Shown here piece after piece: positions 12,880 to 24,333 of a DNA stretch of 64,000 bases. The notes below the pieces were generated by a model. It did not search any database and was not told where the DNA came from. It saw only the letters and a list, made by a program, of their open reading frames with translations. Position numbers and translations under genes: made by a program. Source of the DNA: Glandiceps talaboti (Eukaryota > Hemichordata > Enteropneusta > Spengelidae); contig NC_135568.1 in NCBI RefSeq assembly GCF_964340395.1, positions 11,327,776 through 11,391,775 on the forward strand. The letters run 5' to 3'. The stretch's first letter is position 1. Each line of letters begins with the position of its first letter.

Positions 12880-13222
12880 TAGTCAAGCGGGGATTTTTTC
12901 TCTTGCCTCTCCCCTACCATACTTGCATGGCATTTTGCTAGCAGCTATGTACTTTAATGAAGTTCCGGTCAGAAATCAGACACAAAGTCTATTGCATTTT
13001 ATATTATCCCCATCGTCAAGCGACATCATGAGATTAGAACCAACTCGGAGGGTTTACAAGTAGCTATACGATGTAAACATATAATGTAATTACCACATTC
13101 AATAGGGGTCGAAGGTCACTGCGGGAAATCATAATCTAATTTTAGGTTTGAATAAGCAGCTGCTAGCAAAATGCCAGGCGTCGTAGGAAAAGGCAAGTGC
13201 CAAGAATTTCCACATGACTGGA
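12880..13222. mobile_element. Foldback/MITE-like element with about 65-bp arms
   Basis: GGCATTTTGCTAGCAGCT near 12929-12946 is repeated as its reverse complement near 13157-13174. Pairing continues outward through a CTTGCC...CCTAC block to an AGTCA-type end. The arms are about 65 bp each with gaps, and the spacer is about 210 bp without a credible coding frame. No clean target-site duplication could be fixed, so the superfamily is open. Confidence 0.65.
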
Positions 13223-13777
13223 TGCTGGGAGGCTAATCTGTAATGTACGCTTTACATGTAAAAATGAAATGTACTTATTGTCCACTTATGTAACCTTTGT
13301 AAATCAAGAGACTCTCACAAAGAATTATCACGACGCATTCAAAAAAGGTTCCACTTTTATTGATTCTCTATACACTATTATTTAGGAGCCATTATTGTAG
13401 TTTAGATGTCATTATGACAGTTTTATAGGATGTGGTATGCGGTAACTTTTTAAAATTCCTCCACTAATATTGGTAACATAAATCTTTGATGTGACTGTCA
13501 TTCGTACAGAATTTATGTCCATTCATTTCCTGTTTAACATGGAAACATGAAAACAAATATTTGATAAAACTTACACTTTACAGTCCTGGGCATTGTCCTA
13601 TGCAATCAAAATGGTTGCTATGGAAACATACTGGTAATGGTATGATGATACCACTATTATCATTCTAATGTCAAGGTCACATCATCCTCTATAAAATGTT
13701 TATGTAACTCGATCTGTACTATACTGTAGCTACACAGTTATTATCTTCAAATGTTGACACAAAATAGATTCCTTATC

Positions 13778-14060
13778 CAGGGCTCAAAATTAACAGTAGT
13801 TCCATGTCCACAGACTACCAATTCTTATCATGGGATTGGGACTACCATAATTTGCAGCCGGTAGCCCACTCAGGCTACCACTGATTATGTGATGATTTAA
13901 AGGAAAATTTACAGACATAAAAGTATTTTAACATCACACATATTGCCAATAGAGAAACCATGTTTTCAGTTCAGTACTAATATAGAACTACAGGTCACCA
14001 TCATTAGGCTAACGATATCTGAAATTGGTAGCCAACTATGACAACCAAAGAAAAAAGTTC
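13778..14060 (+). repeat. Dispersed repeat family A, copy 1
   Basis: This roughly 280-bp segment is present again in reverse orientation at 29583-29843. Shared blocks in order are AAATTAACAGTAGT, TGTCCACAGACTAC, TAATTTG, CCCACTCAGGC, ATTGCCAA, TGTTTTCAGTTCAG, GGTCACCATC and CTGAAATTGGTAGCCAACTA. Identity is roughly 75% by eye. No terminal repeats or target duplication are evident. Confidence 0.85.
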
Positions 14061-14094
14061 ATTTCACGCCTTGTTATTATTATTTCACCATCCT

Positions 14095-14450
14095 TTATTT
14101 ATTAAACTTCTATGATCAAAATATCGGTTGTGTAACCCTTAATAATGTAGGTTGAAAGTGGATGCATGTGTTCTTCTTGATTATATATTTTTGCCTACTT
14201 TTTTCTCTTTTTTTTGAGAACTCATTAAACATTTACCATCATGAAATGGGTTACGGTGTCCTTGATGTAAATTGAAAAATACATCGATTTCACAACCTTA
14301 AATGTCAAAGTTTGTTTATTCATTAAACTTTCATAACATGATCAAGATAAACCTTGTGTAGCCGTCGATATGAAGATTGAAAGTCAGTGTGTATACATGT
14401 GCAAGTCAGAATTTTTTCGCTCAACTTTTTTCTCATAAACTTATGTTTGG
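14095..14450. repeat. Diverged tandem duplication, about 230-bp period
   Basis: The order ATTAAACTT, TATGATCAA-like, GTGTA(AC/GC)C, AGATTGAAAGT-like, CATGTG and ACTTTTTTCTC occurs at about 14095-14213 and again at about 14322-14435. The copies are strongly diverged. A related GGTAGCC...GCCTACTTTT block lies near 14760-14790. Confidence 0.55.
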
Positions 14451-16097
14451 GTTACATGATATATAGAAGATCATAATTTTTGCATACATACATTGTAATA
14501 ACATCTTTATATCTAAAATATACACAAATACTAACACCCATGAATTTGGGTACAACATGTATGGGTAAAAATTTGAAACACCAGATCCAAAGGCTACGAT
14601 TTCTAGATATCTTCTGCAGTAAATGTTTGGATATAGAACATCTATCCAGCTTCAAGAATGAATGGGCTTCCATCAAGGCCTCAAAAAACTAAGAAACAGC
14701 AAAAAAAATCTTCAGAAGACAATAATCTGATTTCAGGGATGTACATGTAGATAAGGGCCGGTAGCCGGCAAATTGAATCGCCTACTTTTCACATTTTACC
14801 GACTACTAATAAATTTAGCTACACTGTATATTTGTGGATTTACACAAGAATCTTTTAAATCAAAACTATTTTGGCACCTTATTCTACAAATGCTATAATC
14901 GTAGGTGATGTCACAGGCATGCTATACGACTGCGGTGACTCTTTGTACAGTAGGATATTTGATATAATCAACCAATGTTTGCTAAAAATAGACACAGCAG
15001 GTTGACTGCTAAACATGTGTCAACTGTGTGTAGGAAGACAGGAAGCCCAAAACATGAAGAGATCAAATTATATGTAGTATGAATGTTGTAGACGAAAACT
15101 TAAAAAACACATTTTTTTTCAAATTTGTTGAAAATTCATATACAGGAAATACACTGTACAGGTAGGTATACACATATTACACTTCAAAAGAAACTATCCC
15201 ATAATATGCCTTTCCTTATACTTATTGAGGAGACTCCTTTTTTCTGTGATTTTTCTTGTATATTACATGTACATTTCAATTGACGTCATTTTCTTTAACC
15301 GTTTTGCTATTTACATTAGTTTGTGAGAAATTACTATAACTAAATGTAGTCTTGTATATTTTTCACACTTGTGTCTACATTACCTTCAGACAGTATGAAA
15401 AGATTTGATATTCTAAAGATTGACTGATTCTCTGTAGTTACAACTTGGGCAGTTTTGATTTGTAAAAATTGAAAAGAATGGACGTGCATGCTGTATTTGT
15501 GTAAGACTTTTCAACATCATTAAAAATATCTGTACATCCACTGAACGGTAACAGTACAATGTTCGTGTTATTCTACACAAGCTTTCCATTTACAGAATTT
15601 GTGTTTAATGATTTAAGAATTCAACCTATACATAAATCCAGAAAGAACACGAATCACATTTTTTTTTCTTGATTAATCGTATGCATTTAGCGGAGCAATA
15701 ATTAGAAAATGCCATAGCCTTGCATTGCTTTGACGCCACTTTTGTAGCAGACTAAATGTACAAACGATGGTATGAATAAAGTTTGAATAAAAAAAAAACT
15801 GGAGCAGCCATATTCAATTTTAAGTGTAATCATAACAAAGGGAAGAAATAAATATAAAAATTGAAATGAGATAAAATTAGCTCAATCAATAATACTCACT
15901 AGAAGCATTACTTTTATTCCCCCAGAAAAAGTATTAAAGACTTTTATAGAGGTTTGGAACTTCTTATTTCCTGGGAGAACATTGGAAATACGATTGCCAT
16001 CTGAAAACCATCTAAATTTGACTTTAAATAAAATTAACTTTGGTTTTTCAGCAAAAAAATAACCCGACGAAAAGCACTTGGAGCATGCGTGACCCCT

Positions 16098-16505
16098 AAA
16101 AAGCTATCAAAATTTAAATAATTTCATTTAATATTTGAACCAAAGGAGAGGTAATGATGTCTTGGAATACCATCTCCAAGGTGATCCTTAAGTGTTTATT
16201 ATGATAGATACGACAAGTATGATATCTGAAAAACGATCAAAATCTGACGATTATTTTGTTTAAATTTCAGAAAAAGGAGAGGTAATTACAACAAGACCTA
16301 GAATGCTGATCTCCTTGGTGATCAGATATTATAGATACGACAAGTATGATATCTGAAAAACTATCAAAATGTGATAATTCTTTCATTAAAATTTCAGCAA
16401 AAGGAGAACTTACGACAAGACCTGCAATGTTGATCTCCTTGGTGATTAGATATTTTAGGGACGACAAGGGTGATATTTGAAAATCAAAATTTCACAATTT
16501 TTTTG
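16098..16505 (+). repeat. Tandem array of about 125-128 bp units containing acceptor-like and open-frame segments
   Basis: Just over three copies are present, with unit starts near 16098, 16227 and 16355 and a partial one near 16480. Each unit has AAA(A)CTATCAAAAT, an ATTTCAG acceptor-like site, AAAAGGAGAGGTA, TGATCTCCTTGGTGAT and ACGACAAGTATGATATCTG. Copies 2 and 3 read, after the AG, KGE(V/L)TTRP(R/A)MLISLVIRY then a stop about ten codons later, in the same frame. The units therefore look like repeats of an intron end plus a mini-exon, but no donor sites follow. The conservative call is a minisatellite. Confidence 0.85.
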
Positions 16506-16525
16506 TTTAGAGTAATAATAGATCC

Positions 16526-16694
16526 TTGTATCACGACAAGGGTTCTTATTTCTTACAAGCAAGGTTTGCCTGTTCAGGTCGACAGGCTTTGTCAAAACTG
16601 TCCATTTGCTTGCTTTACCGTTAGGCAGTTTCACAAGCCTCTCAACAGGCAAAATGTTACTCGCAAGTAATAACAAACCTTAGTCGTGATACAA
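16526..16694. repeat. 169-bp near-complete palindrome (long hairpin)
   Basis: TTGTATCACGAC at 16526 pairs with GTCGTGATACAA ending at 16694. Pairing continues inward through the TTGCCTGTT / AACAGGCAA blocks and an AAACTG / CAGTTT block. The arms are about 70-75 bp with a few bulges, around a short loop. It directly follows the 128-bp array, and its ACGACAAGG resembles the ACGACAAG motif of that array. It is a foldback element or the source of a double-stranded RNA. Confidence 0.8.
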
Positions 16695-16764
16695 AAACAT
16701 TTTAGCAGTATGTTTTACCGACCTGATGAACATGTTTAAGGATACATTTTTGTATTTTGTTTAG

Positions 16765-16908
16765 ATATCAGCCAGTAAGAGCGCACGACAAGGTCCAGAA
16801 AATCAACTTTTCCAAGAGCTGACATCACTGGTATTTATCAACAGACAACTCAGTTCTGAAGGAGCCATTCAGATTAGTGTCACTTTAAGTCTTGACATTA
16901 CGACGTAG
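16765..16908 (+). CDS. Exon-like open segment (47 codons and stop), unassigned
   Basis: A T-rich acceptor ending in TTTGTTTAG at 16764 is followed by a phase-0 frame beginning ISASKSARQGPENQLFQELT. It stays open to a TAG at 16906-16908. The peptide is polar, with a short hydrophobic core (SLVF) and no recognised domain. If real, it would be a terminal exon on the plus strand. No upstream partner exon was identified. The frame could be open by chance, so this is a weak call resting on one splice signal and a balanced amino-acid composition in an otherwise AT-rich area. Confidence 0.2.
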   Translation: MSASKSARQGPENQLFQELTSLVFINRQLSSEGAIQISVTLSLDITT

Positions 16909-17210
16909 TTAATGGTAAAATCCTACTTTGTGAATCTCCGAGGGCACACACTATATCGTATTAGTTCAGTGTTGTCGTTACTCACACAAATCTCTCTTCC
17001 TTGATTGTAAAGCTTTAACTCTACTCAGACTTTACCTTTTCAGGAAAGAATTAGGACAAAAGGCCTCGCATACAAAACAAATTACACTCTTAGAATATTT
17101 TCTTTCAAGTATTTGAAATTGAGCTATCAAAGCACTCCTCCACAACATCTGATTTTAAGCATGATTTGTTATTGACCCACAGATGTACATTTTCTACACG
17201 CAATGTAGTA

Positions 17211-17250
17211 CAGCTGACTGACTCACTGACTGACTGGCTGGCTGACTGCC
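17211..17250. repeat. Imperfect (CTGA)n microsatellite
   Basis: A short run of CTGACTGACTCACTGACTGA-type sequence with CTGG variants. Confidence 0.85.
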
Positions 17251-17349
17251 AAACCAAAGTTTGTACTTTACACAATAGAATCCAGTTAATCTGGAACAGC
17301 ATGTCCTCTGACTGTTGACAATAATCTTATTTGCAGTGACAGAAAATAA

Positions 17350-17570
17350 ACATTGTTGCATTTTATCATCTGGCTAGACAGAAATCTAACAATAACACTG
17401 CTACATTTTATCATCTGGCTGAACAGAAATTTTAAATCCTACTCCATTTCATCGTCTGGCTCAATAGAAATCTTAACACTGCTACATGTATCATCTGGTT
17501 TGACTGAAATTTTACTAATATTGCTACACTTTATCATCTTGTTTGGTAGAAATTTTACTTCCATTACTGC
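17350..17570. repeat. Tandem repeat, five copies of about 40-52 bp
   Basis: The block GCTACATTTTATCATCTGGC followed by a GAACAGAAATTTTA-like half repeats five times with variable spacing. A plus-strand frame through it reads LLHFIIWLxRN-type repeats, but the period is not constant. It is a minisatellite. Confidence 0.85.
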
Positions 17571-19433
17571 ACTGTACAATAGCTTCCAATTAACAAGAGA
17601 GAGATGTCGACTGATGCAACAAAAGTCGTATCCACGATATTTCATCCTCAGCTTGGCAACAATCTTACAAACACATACATGTACATGTACATGTGTATAT
17701 ACACTGTCTCATGCAAACGAAGTCTTAGCCAAAATTGCTACATTTTTGTCTATTAATCGATAAGCATAACCTTTACATGAAAACCCTCAAAGGATTCAAA
17801 TGTAACAATTGTACATAAATTTTGTCAAGATGTAGATGATAAAATATAGAGATGCTTAGTAGTAAGATTTTTGTCAAATCTGATAACATTCTCATTTCTG
17901 GTTAACTAGCTTCTATATGTATGTCATGTTGTTCTCAGGTATTACTACTTTGGCAGAATTCAGTCACACATTTGCAGTAACACTAAGGAGTACATGTAGG
18001 GATTTTAGGGCAGAATTACATGTAGACTCCCTAACATGGCTAAAAAAATTAGCAGTAGTCTTATGGCACAATGACACGACTACGAAATCTATAAAATACT
18101 TATTTCAAGTGTTTCAACCTACATAGCTAGCTCCTACAGGTGTCTGACATGTGTGTCCACGTACACGTATACAACTACATGTCCTGTATGGTTTACAGTT
18201 ATCAAGTGCAATTATATAAATTCCACAAAGTACCAAATAACTATGACTAACGATAACTTTAGTATTCATTATCTATAAATAAAATAAATCCCATAAAAAT
18301 AACTGACTTCGAATCAGGGTAATAAATCTACAATATACATAAATTAAGGTGACTTTTAATAAAATACAGAAATAACTGTGGAATTCTTCTGGGAAATATT
18401 AAATATATTTTCAACTTATTTACATGTAAGATTCTCTGGAAATTAAACATTATATTACTTTTCTTAGTGTAGGTACAGGTTTATCAACAGTAAATCTGGA
18501 GACAGGGAGGAAAAATAACTTTTGTGCGAAAGAAAAGATGGCACACACATACACAAAATATTATATGCCATTGATAATTTTATCATAAATAGTTTTCCAC
18601 AATTGCCATTCTTCACCTTTTCAAGACTTCATTACTTTGAATTTTTTTTTGTATGAAATTCTTGTTTTTCTATATAAATTTTGAAAAAAATTATCTTCAT
18701 TTTGGACAATAATTGTTGAAATTCAGCTTGTTAATAAAATATTAGCAAAATTTTGGTTTAAAGTGATCATATTTGTGAATAGTTATTAGTAACTCTTTGA
18801 CAATCTTTGTCTTTATTTTGGGTTAGAATTTTTGAAATAGTTCTTACTCATCAAATAACATAAAAAGTTAAAATTTATCACATTTTATGGACACTTTTTG
18901 CCAAAATCACTTCCAAAATTCTTGTTGTCTTATTGCTTTCTATAAATGTTGTCTTTCAACTTTATTTCAGATAAGCATCATAAAAAAAATATAATAAACG
19001 AATTATTTACAAATTTTTTGTCTACATTTCCTTCTATATGGTAGGCAATGAAGTTGTTACGTAACACTGCCATAAATCAGAGACAGAATGTGAACAAACT
19101 TTCAATAAAGGACATCGAGGGTATAGCATACAGGTACATGTGTCAGTATTTACCATGTGTAAATATATATACAGTACAGTACATGTAACTTTAACTGAAC
19201 ATTCACATTTGTACCAAATGTATATTTGTAGTAAGGTCAAATGTTTGATGAAGGTTTGTAAATGTAGTTCTATTTGACATCCATTAAGTCTTGGACATGA
19301 ATCCAGAGAAATCAAATATGTCTATCATTTCATTTGTTATCTTTACAATCAATTAATACATACTAAAAATGTATTAATCCAACAAGGTTATTGCCCTCAG
19401 TATTATGAATAGTTGTTTGATTCAAAGTAACAG
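17571..19433. other. AT-rich non-coding stretch
   Basis: It contains a run of TACATGTACATGTACATGTG near 17677 and long A/T-rich sequence around 18600-19000. No gene or array was found. Confidence 0.55.
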
Positions 19434-19690
19434 TCATATCATGTGGTTGACACTGTGACAAAATTTGTCACAAAGGTTAACTTACTAGGTGTGGCCATGA
19501 GGTGTATTAGTACCAGCCATATCATGTGGTTGACACTTTGACAAAATCTGAATAAATTTGTTACAAAGGTTAACTTACTAGGTGTTGCTATGATGTGTAT
19601 TAGTACCAGCCATATCATGTGGTTGACACTTTGACAAAATAAATTTGTCACAAAGGTTAAATTACTAGGTGTTGCCATGATGTGTATAAA
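19434..19690. repeat. Three-copy tandem repeat of about 85-93 bp
   Basis: Each unit has CATATCATGTGGTTGACACT, then TTTGTCACAAAGGTTAACTT, then ACTAGGTGTTGCCATGATGT and GTATTAGTACCAGC. Three units start near 19434, 19519 and 19610. The length variation comes from a small CTGAAT insertion. Identity between copies is high, so the array is young. Confidence 0.92.
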
Positions 19691-21060
19691 TGTGTAAAGG
19701 TACCGTGTAACACAAAGAAGACAAACAATTTTCAATGTATTACTCAATCATAAATAATACTAAGATCTTTTAATGACAATTGTTAATTCTGGCAGTCTCG
19801 GGTCTCAATTTCTTTTTGTAGTCGCACTAAAAATTGCACATGATAGCCTAACTTTGAACATGTACAGGCCTGACAAAATTAGAAACCAAACATTTCACTT
19901 TTTCAATATATTGCAGAAAAAATTATTTGTTATTGGAAATTCCAAACTTTTTCTATCAACATTTTCCATTTGCAATATCACACGAAAAGAAAAAGTTAAA
20001 TTCTTGATTGAAGTTTGCGCAATGAAAGAATATAATAATTAAAGAATGTTATCGTAGGTATAGTATCAGAACACGGAGATGTACGGAAGGAACAAATTGG
20101 CTATTGGTATCTTTCTCTCTCTTTAAATATTTATACTATGTGACTTTACATTACTGATAATGGAGGTAAACTTTGCTAAAAGGTTTTCTTTAATGTTATC
20201 TTTGAGTTTACAATGACACGAAATGTTCCAAAACAGGTATGGTTGAAACGTTAATCTGGTTACTGAAATGTGTTGTCTTTCTGTACATGTATTTCTATAT
20301 ATTTATGTCAATCCTGAATGAATCTCTCGGGAGATCAAATACAAATATTGCTGAAATTTTGGATCAAGACTGATTTTAAAGCGAATTAGTTGTTTTTAAT
20401 GGCCCAAACACTAATCTGAATGGATGGATATTAAAGAGAGTTATGGCCCAAATAGCGGTACTGATGACATTTCTCAGCTTTTCCCCGAGATTCACAACAC
20501 CATCACTGATAGCAGAAGTGTTGTGAAAAATCACTCCACTGATGGTCAGTGGTGCCTGCTTAGTACAATGTTTCTGCAAAGTGCTAGTTTGTAGAGTAGT
20601 AGTGATGTATGGATATCTCACTTCAAACTCAGCTGTCTATTTTACACCGTATCTTTTAGAAGTACATGACGGTACATAAAGGTGGAACCATAGAAAGTAT
20701 GAAAATTACATTTGCATGTACATACATGTATGCAACGATCTGTTTTGCAAAGATGATATATAACATGCTAATATGATACATACGATTAACTCGTTTTCTA
20801 CCCAAAGATGCCATCTTATTTTATTAATTATATTAAGAATTATGTAAAAATAGCAATGCAACAGGCCAGGCTTCTCAAAATATAAATTTCTGGTGCCACC
20901 ATTCAAATATTTTTTATATTGAACTGCAGATGATTATGAACTCATTAATTTTCAGTGTACAAACTGACAGGGGGTCAATGTGTGTTCCATACGCACTGGA
21001 GAAAATGTAACGGAAATACTGAAATATATACATACACCCACACATACACAATGCATATAT

Positions 21061-21115
21061 AGATGTATAGATGGATGGATGGATGGATGGAGGGATGGGT
21101 GGATGGATAGATAGC

Positions 21116-21163
<48 letters not shown>

Positions 21164-21190
21164 CATGTAGATAGATAGATATATAGATAT

Positions 21191-21234
<44 letters not shown>

Positions 21235-21248
21235 GTAGGTAGGTAGAC

Positions 21249-21282
<34 letters not shown>

Positions 21283-21366
21283 GTAGGTAGGTAGGTAGGT
21301 AGGTAGGTAGGTAGGTAGGTAGGTAGGTACATTTGTAGGTATAGTAGATAGATAGATAGATAGATA
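21061..21366. repeat. Compound tetranucleotide microsatellite (GATG/GATA/GGTA)n
   Basis: About 300 bp of GATG, then GATA, GATA with ATAGATAT interruptions, GGTA, GATA, GGTA and finally GATA. The block boundaries show successive expansion of point-mutated units. Open frames over it are artefacts. Confidence 0.97.
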
Positions 21367-21908
21367 TGCACGCCCACACACACACTCCACTAGATCAACT
21401 CCTGAATGACTTAATACATACACACACAGGGACCTAAAGTTAACACCTAGCTATCTCAGTGTTAATTCTTGACACTCACGCTAGGAAATTGGCAAGTTCT
21501 ACTCAAACTGTACATGTATATATTGTATACAAATCCATCTATACGATATGTCAATAGTAAGAAATTTTGCCATTTTGTTTTGTTCTATTTATGACTATTA
21601 TAAAGTTGATATGATTTGACTGTGGTTGCAATGCATTATATATGAGGTGTCTGGTTAGGATGGTAATAGATCAAGGTCAGTCACTGATACCTGGAACATC
21701 TCATGTCTTTTCATTGTTGTGGCTTCTTATTTTTCATTATTTCTTTTCTTTATTTATGGTTGTACACTACTATTTTATTTTTACATTGAGTACATGTAGA
21801 TGCATCATATCATCACTCTGTATAGAGCTGGGACATTTCATCTGAAAATGTTTCTGTTATGAAAACATTTATTATATTGAAGTACAAGATACTATATCAT
21901 GTCTCCTC

Positions 21909-21937
21909 CCCCCCCCCCCCCCGCCTCCCCTCCCCTT
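21909..21937. repeat. C-rich homopolymer tract
   Basis: A C run followed by CGCCTCCCCTCCCC. It has i-motif/G-quadruplex potential on the opposite strand. Confidence 0.8.
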
Positions 21938-22800
21938 TTGTTGTGTGGATATGATCACTCCCTAATTAAGATAGCGAGTGTCAACACTAGATGTCTCCAA
22001 AAATGTACATTGCAAGATCAGGATGTCATCAGAAATGTCACTCTACTGTAAGTACAATTAAACCGATTTATCAATTCAATAGCTTATAATATCACCACAT
22101 CGTAATAAAAGTTTTTAGTTTGTGTCTATGTGAGTTAGCTAAAAGTTAGCTTACTGTTTTTGTCTAAAAATATTTAGATTCTATGAAAAGGACAGTAAAA
22201 GAGACTTGGGACAACACTGTATCTTTTGTGTGCATTTTTTAATAGAGTGCAGCCCCTTTTTTTAAGCGAACAACACTTGTATTTTTATGTTGGATGTTTA
22301 CAAACAGTATACATGACATTTACAGAGTACGCACAATACCAAGGGTCATTTCTTTTCAAATGTTTAGACGCTATGAAAAGGAATGAAACAGATACCCAGA
22401 ACATATTTATATTTCTAATTGTTTGCTACTATTGTTGTCTTTGTAATTTATATACTTCCATATTTCAATAGATGCAATATGTAGCTTTATTTATCCCAAT
22501 ATGGAAAGTTTGAATTTTTATGTGGGCAACGCTTTTTGTATTTTTATATACAATAGAACAGTATATAGCACATACAACATATTGTTATGAAAATTTAACC
22601 ATAACTGAGCACGTTTCTATACTGAGGGGCATTTCATCTAAAATATTCAGACAATGTTACAACATAATTATTATTTGAAGTTGAAGAAATTGAATAGACC
22701 TTTTTAATGTAAATTTGTAGTTATTAAGTACGAAAAACTGCATAATAATTTTGTACTTACACACATGAAGTAAATAGTAATGGTAGACTTTACAACTCAG

Positions 22801-22828
22801 GAGGGGGTGGGGTGGGGTGGGGTGGGTT
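22801..22828 (+). repeat. G-tract cluster with quadruplex potential
   Basis: Five G-runs in a regular GGGGTGGGGT pattern. A similar cluster of G-runs separated by single T lies at about 23599-23622. Confidence 0.8.
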
Positions 22829-23598
22829 GATCACCACATTCAGCAAACATCATATGTGATGCATCCATCTAATATTCAATGAATGTGTATTGATATTATG
22901 ACTAGAATATTACACAGCTTTCAAATTTTCAATCAAAGATTAAAAAGAATATTTTACAAAGAGCACTTTCCATATCTTCCACGCGAGACTAAAAGCTCTT
23001 TAATTTCAAAAGAAAGGGTGGTATTTTTTATGAACCTGGAGTAAGATCAGTGTTCAGGTTACAATTAATTGGTTTATTTTACACTCATGAAAAATCAACC
23101 ATTTATTCATAGCCCGAATATTCATGCCATGCCATATGTTAAATTACTTGGTGTAACAAAAACTCAAACAAGGTTAAAATCTAAAGTAAATGTCTTCAAT
23201 TCTTGAATAAAAGATTGAAAATAATAGTAAATATATCAAATTTTAAACATGAATTATGGGCTGCAATCTTTTTGTTATCTTTTCTCTGTATTGGTTTAAA
23301 ATAGATCTCTTGAAAAGTAATATGTCATCATTAAATTATTACTGAAATAGCACTATAAGTATATAAGTTCTATTCTTTTCCTTTATATTACCTACCATAT
23401 GTATCTTTTCTAGTTATAAATCATAGAAGCCGATGTACCATATTTTGACATTATATTTATAGTTACTGTAAAAATGTCACAAATTGTCACAACTCACATA
23501 ATTCATGGTGAAATGGTATGCAGGTTTCGATCGCACAGTAACAGTATGAATTCAGCCATTGTCTGTTATTAGAACTTTTTGGTGTTGGAAAAACTAGT

Positions 23599-23622
23599 GG
23601 GTGGGGGTGGGGGTGGGGGGGA
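23599..23622 (+). repeat. G-tract cluster with quadruplex potential
   Basis: GGGTGGGGGTGGGGGTGGGG satisfies the four-run G-quadruplex pattern with one-base loops, which is predicted to be very stable. It lies about 200 bp before an exon-like segment on the same strand. Confidence 0.85.
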
Positions 23623-23829
23623 TACAATGTAAATGTGTAACCTGCAAGTAAAAACCAAGTGCATTTGTTTGATCATGGTAAACAGGAATGTGGCAAGTTT
23701 CATGCAAACACATACAATGTAATTAGTGTGAGTACCTAATATCAAAGAATAAACTTGTCAAGCTCTTGTCAAGCTTAACATGACTGGATGAACTTTGTTA
23801 TAATGAGCTAAATCTAGATTTTGTTGCAG

Positions 23830-23912
23830 AATGGAGTGGCTACAGTGTTTATTCGGTTGTGGTTGGAGCTTGTGGGTACATAAAAAACAATGGCGGAATT
23901 GTCAGCCTACTG
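23830..23912 (+). CDS. Exon-like segment, unassigned (83 nt)
   Basis: The acceptor TTTTGTTGCAG (ending 23829) and the donor CTG|GTATGC (from 23913) bracket 83 nt. With two leading bases, the frame reads WSGYSVYSVVVGACGYIKNN and continues GGIVSLL, ending in phase 0. A second frame is also open from an internal ATG. The peptide has a hydrophobic centre but no family I recognise. Splice signals on both sides make it one of the better exon candidates on the plus strand. No neighbour exon can be joined with certainty, and a spliced non-coding RNA is equally possible. Confidence 0.3.
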
Positions 23913-24207
23913 GTATGCGGTGTGCAAACATTTTTGTGAATATTCAAAAAAATTTATCTGGATTTATCAATATACTTTAAAATAAAAGATGTCGGTACTT
24001 ACTGGTATGCAAATTTTACTCTATGATCTTTTATATAGTGCGAAAGTGCGTACGACAGAATATTGTGATTCAAGTTTACAATTCTATATAATTTGTGAAA
24101 TGAAAGATGCCAATGTACATTTTGTGTACTGGAATTGTTCTGGAAATGTTCGTAAAAATCTATAAAATATGCGCACTATCTGTGACCTTGTTTTGTGCTA
24201 ACTGCAG

Positions 24208-24333
24208 CTTTAGTATGACAGAATGTTGTTGCGCTAGTTTAACAGAAAGAAGTCATTCCAAGTGTAGGGTTGACGGAGGAGCAGCCGTTGGAAAAGTGAC
24301 TGATGAGAATGGCCTACACATGCAAACATCAAG
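24208..24333 (+). CDS. Exon-like segment, cysteine-rich, unassigned (126 nt)
   Basis: It lies between an acceptor (TTTTGTGCTAACTGCAG, ending 24207) and a donor (AAG|GTATCT). Only one frame is open. It takes one base from the left and ends two bases into a codon, and reads FSMTECCCASLTERSHSKCR, then VDGGAAVGKVTDENGL. A Cys triplet plus one further Cys suggests a small disulphide or metal-binding segment. No family was identified. It lies 295 bp downstream of the 23830-23912 segment, but the phases do not fit direct joining in the best frames. They could therefore be alternative exons, non-coding exons or chance. Confidence 0.3.

Noticed and set aside
20914-21423. Three overlapping minus-strand open frames of 136-169 codons rich in Ile-Tyr-Leu-Ser
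   Set aside because: They are translations of the GATA/GGTA tetranucleotide microsatellite, which lacks stops in several frames. No coding evidence.
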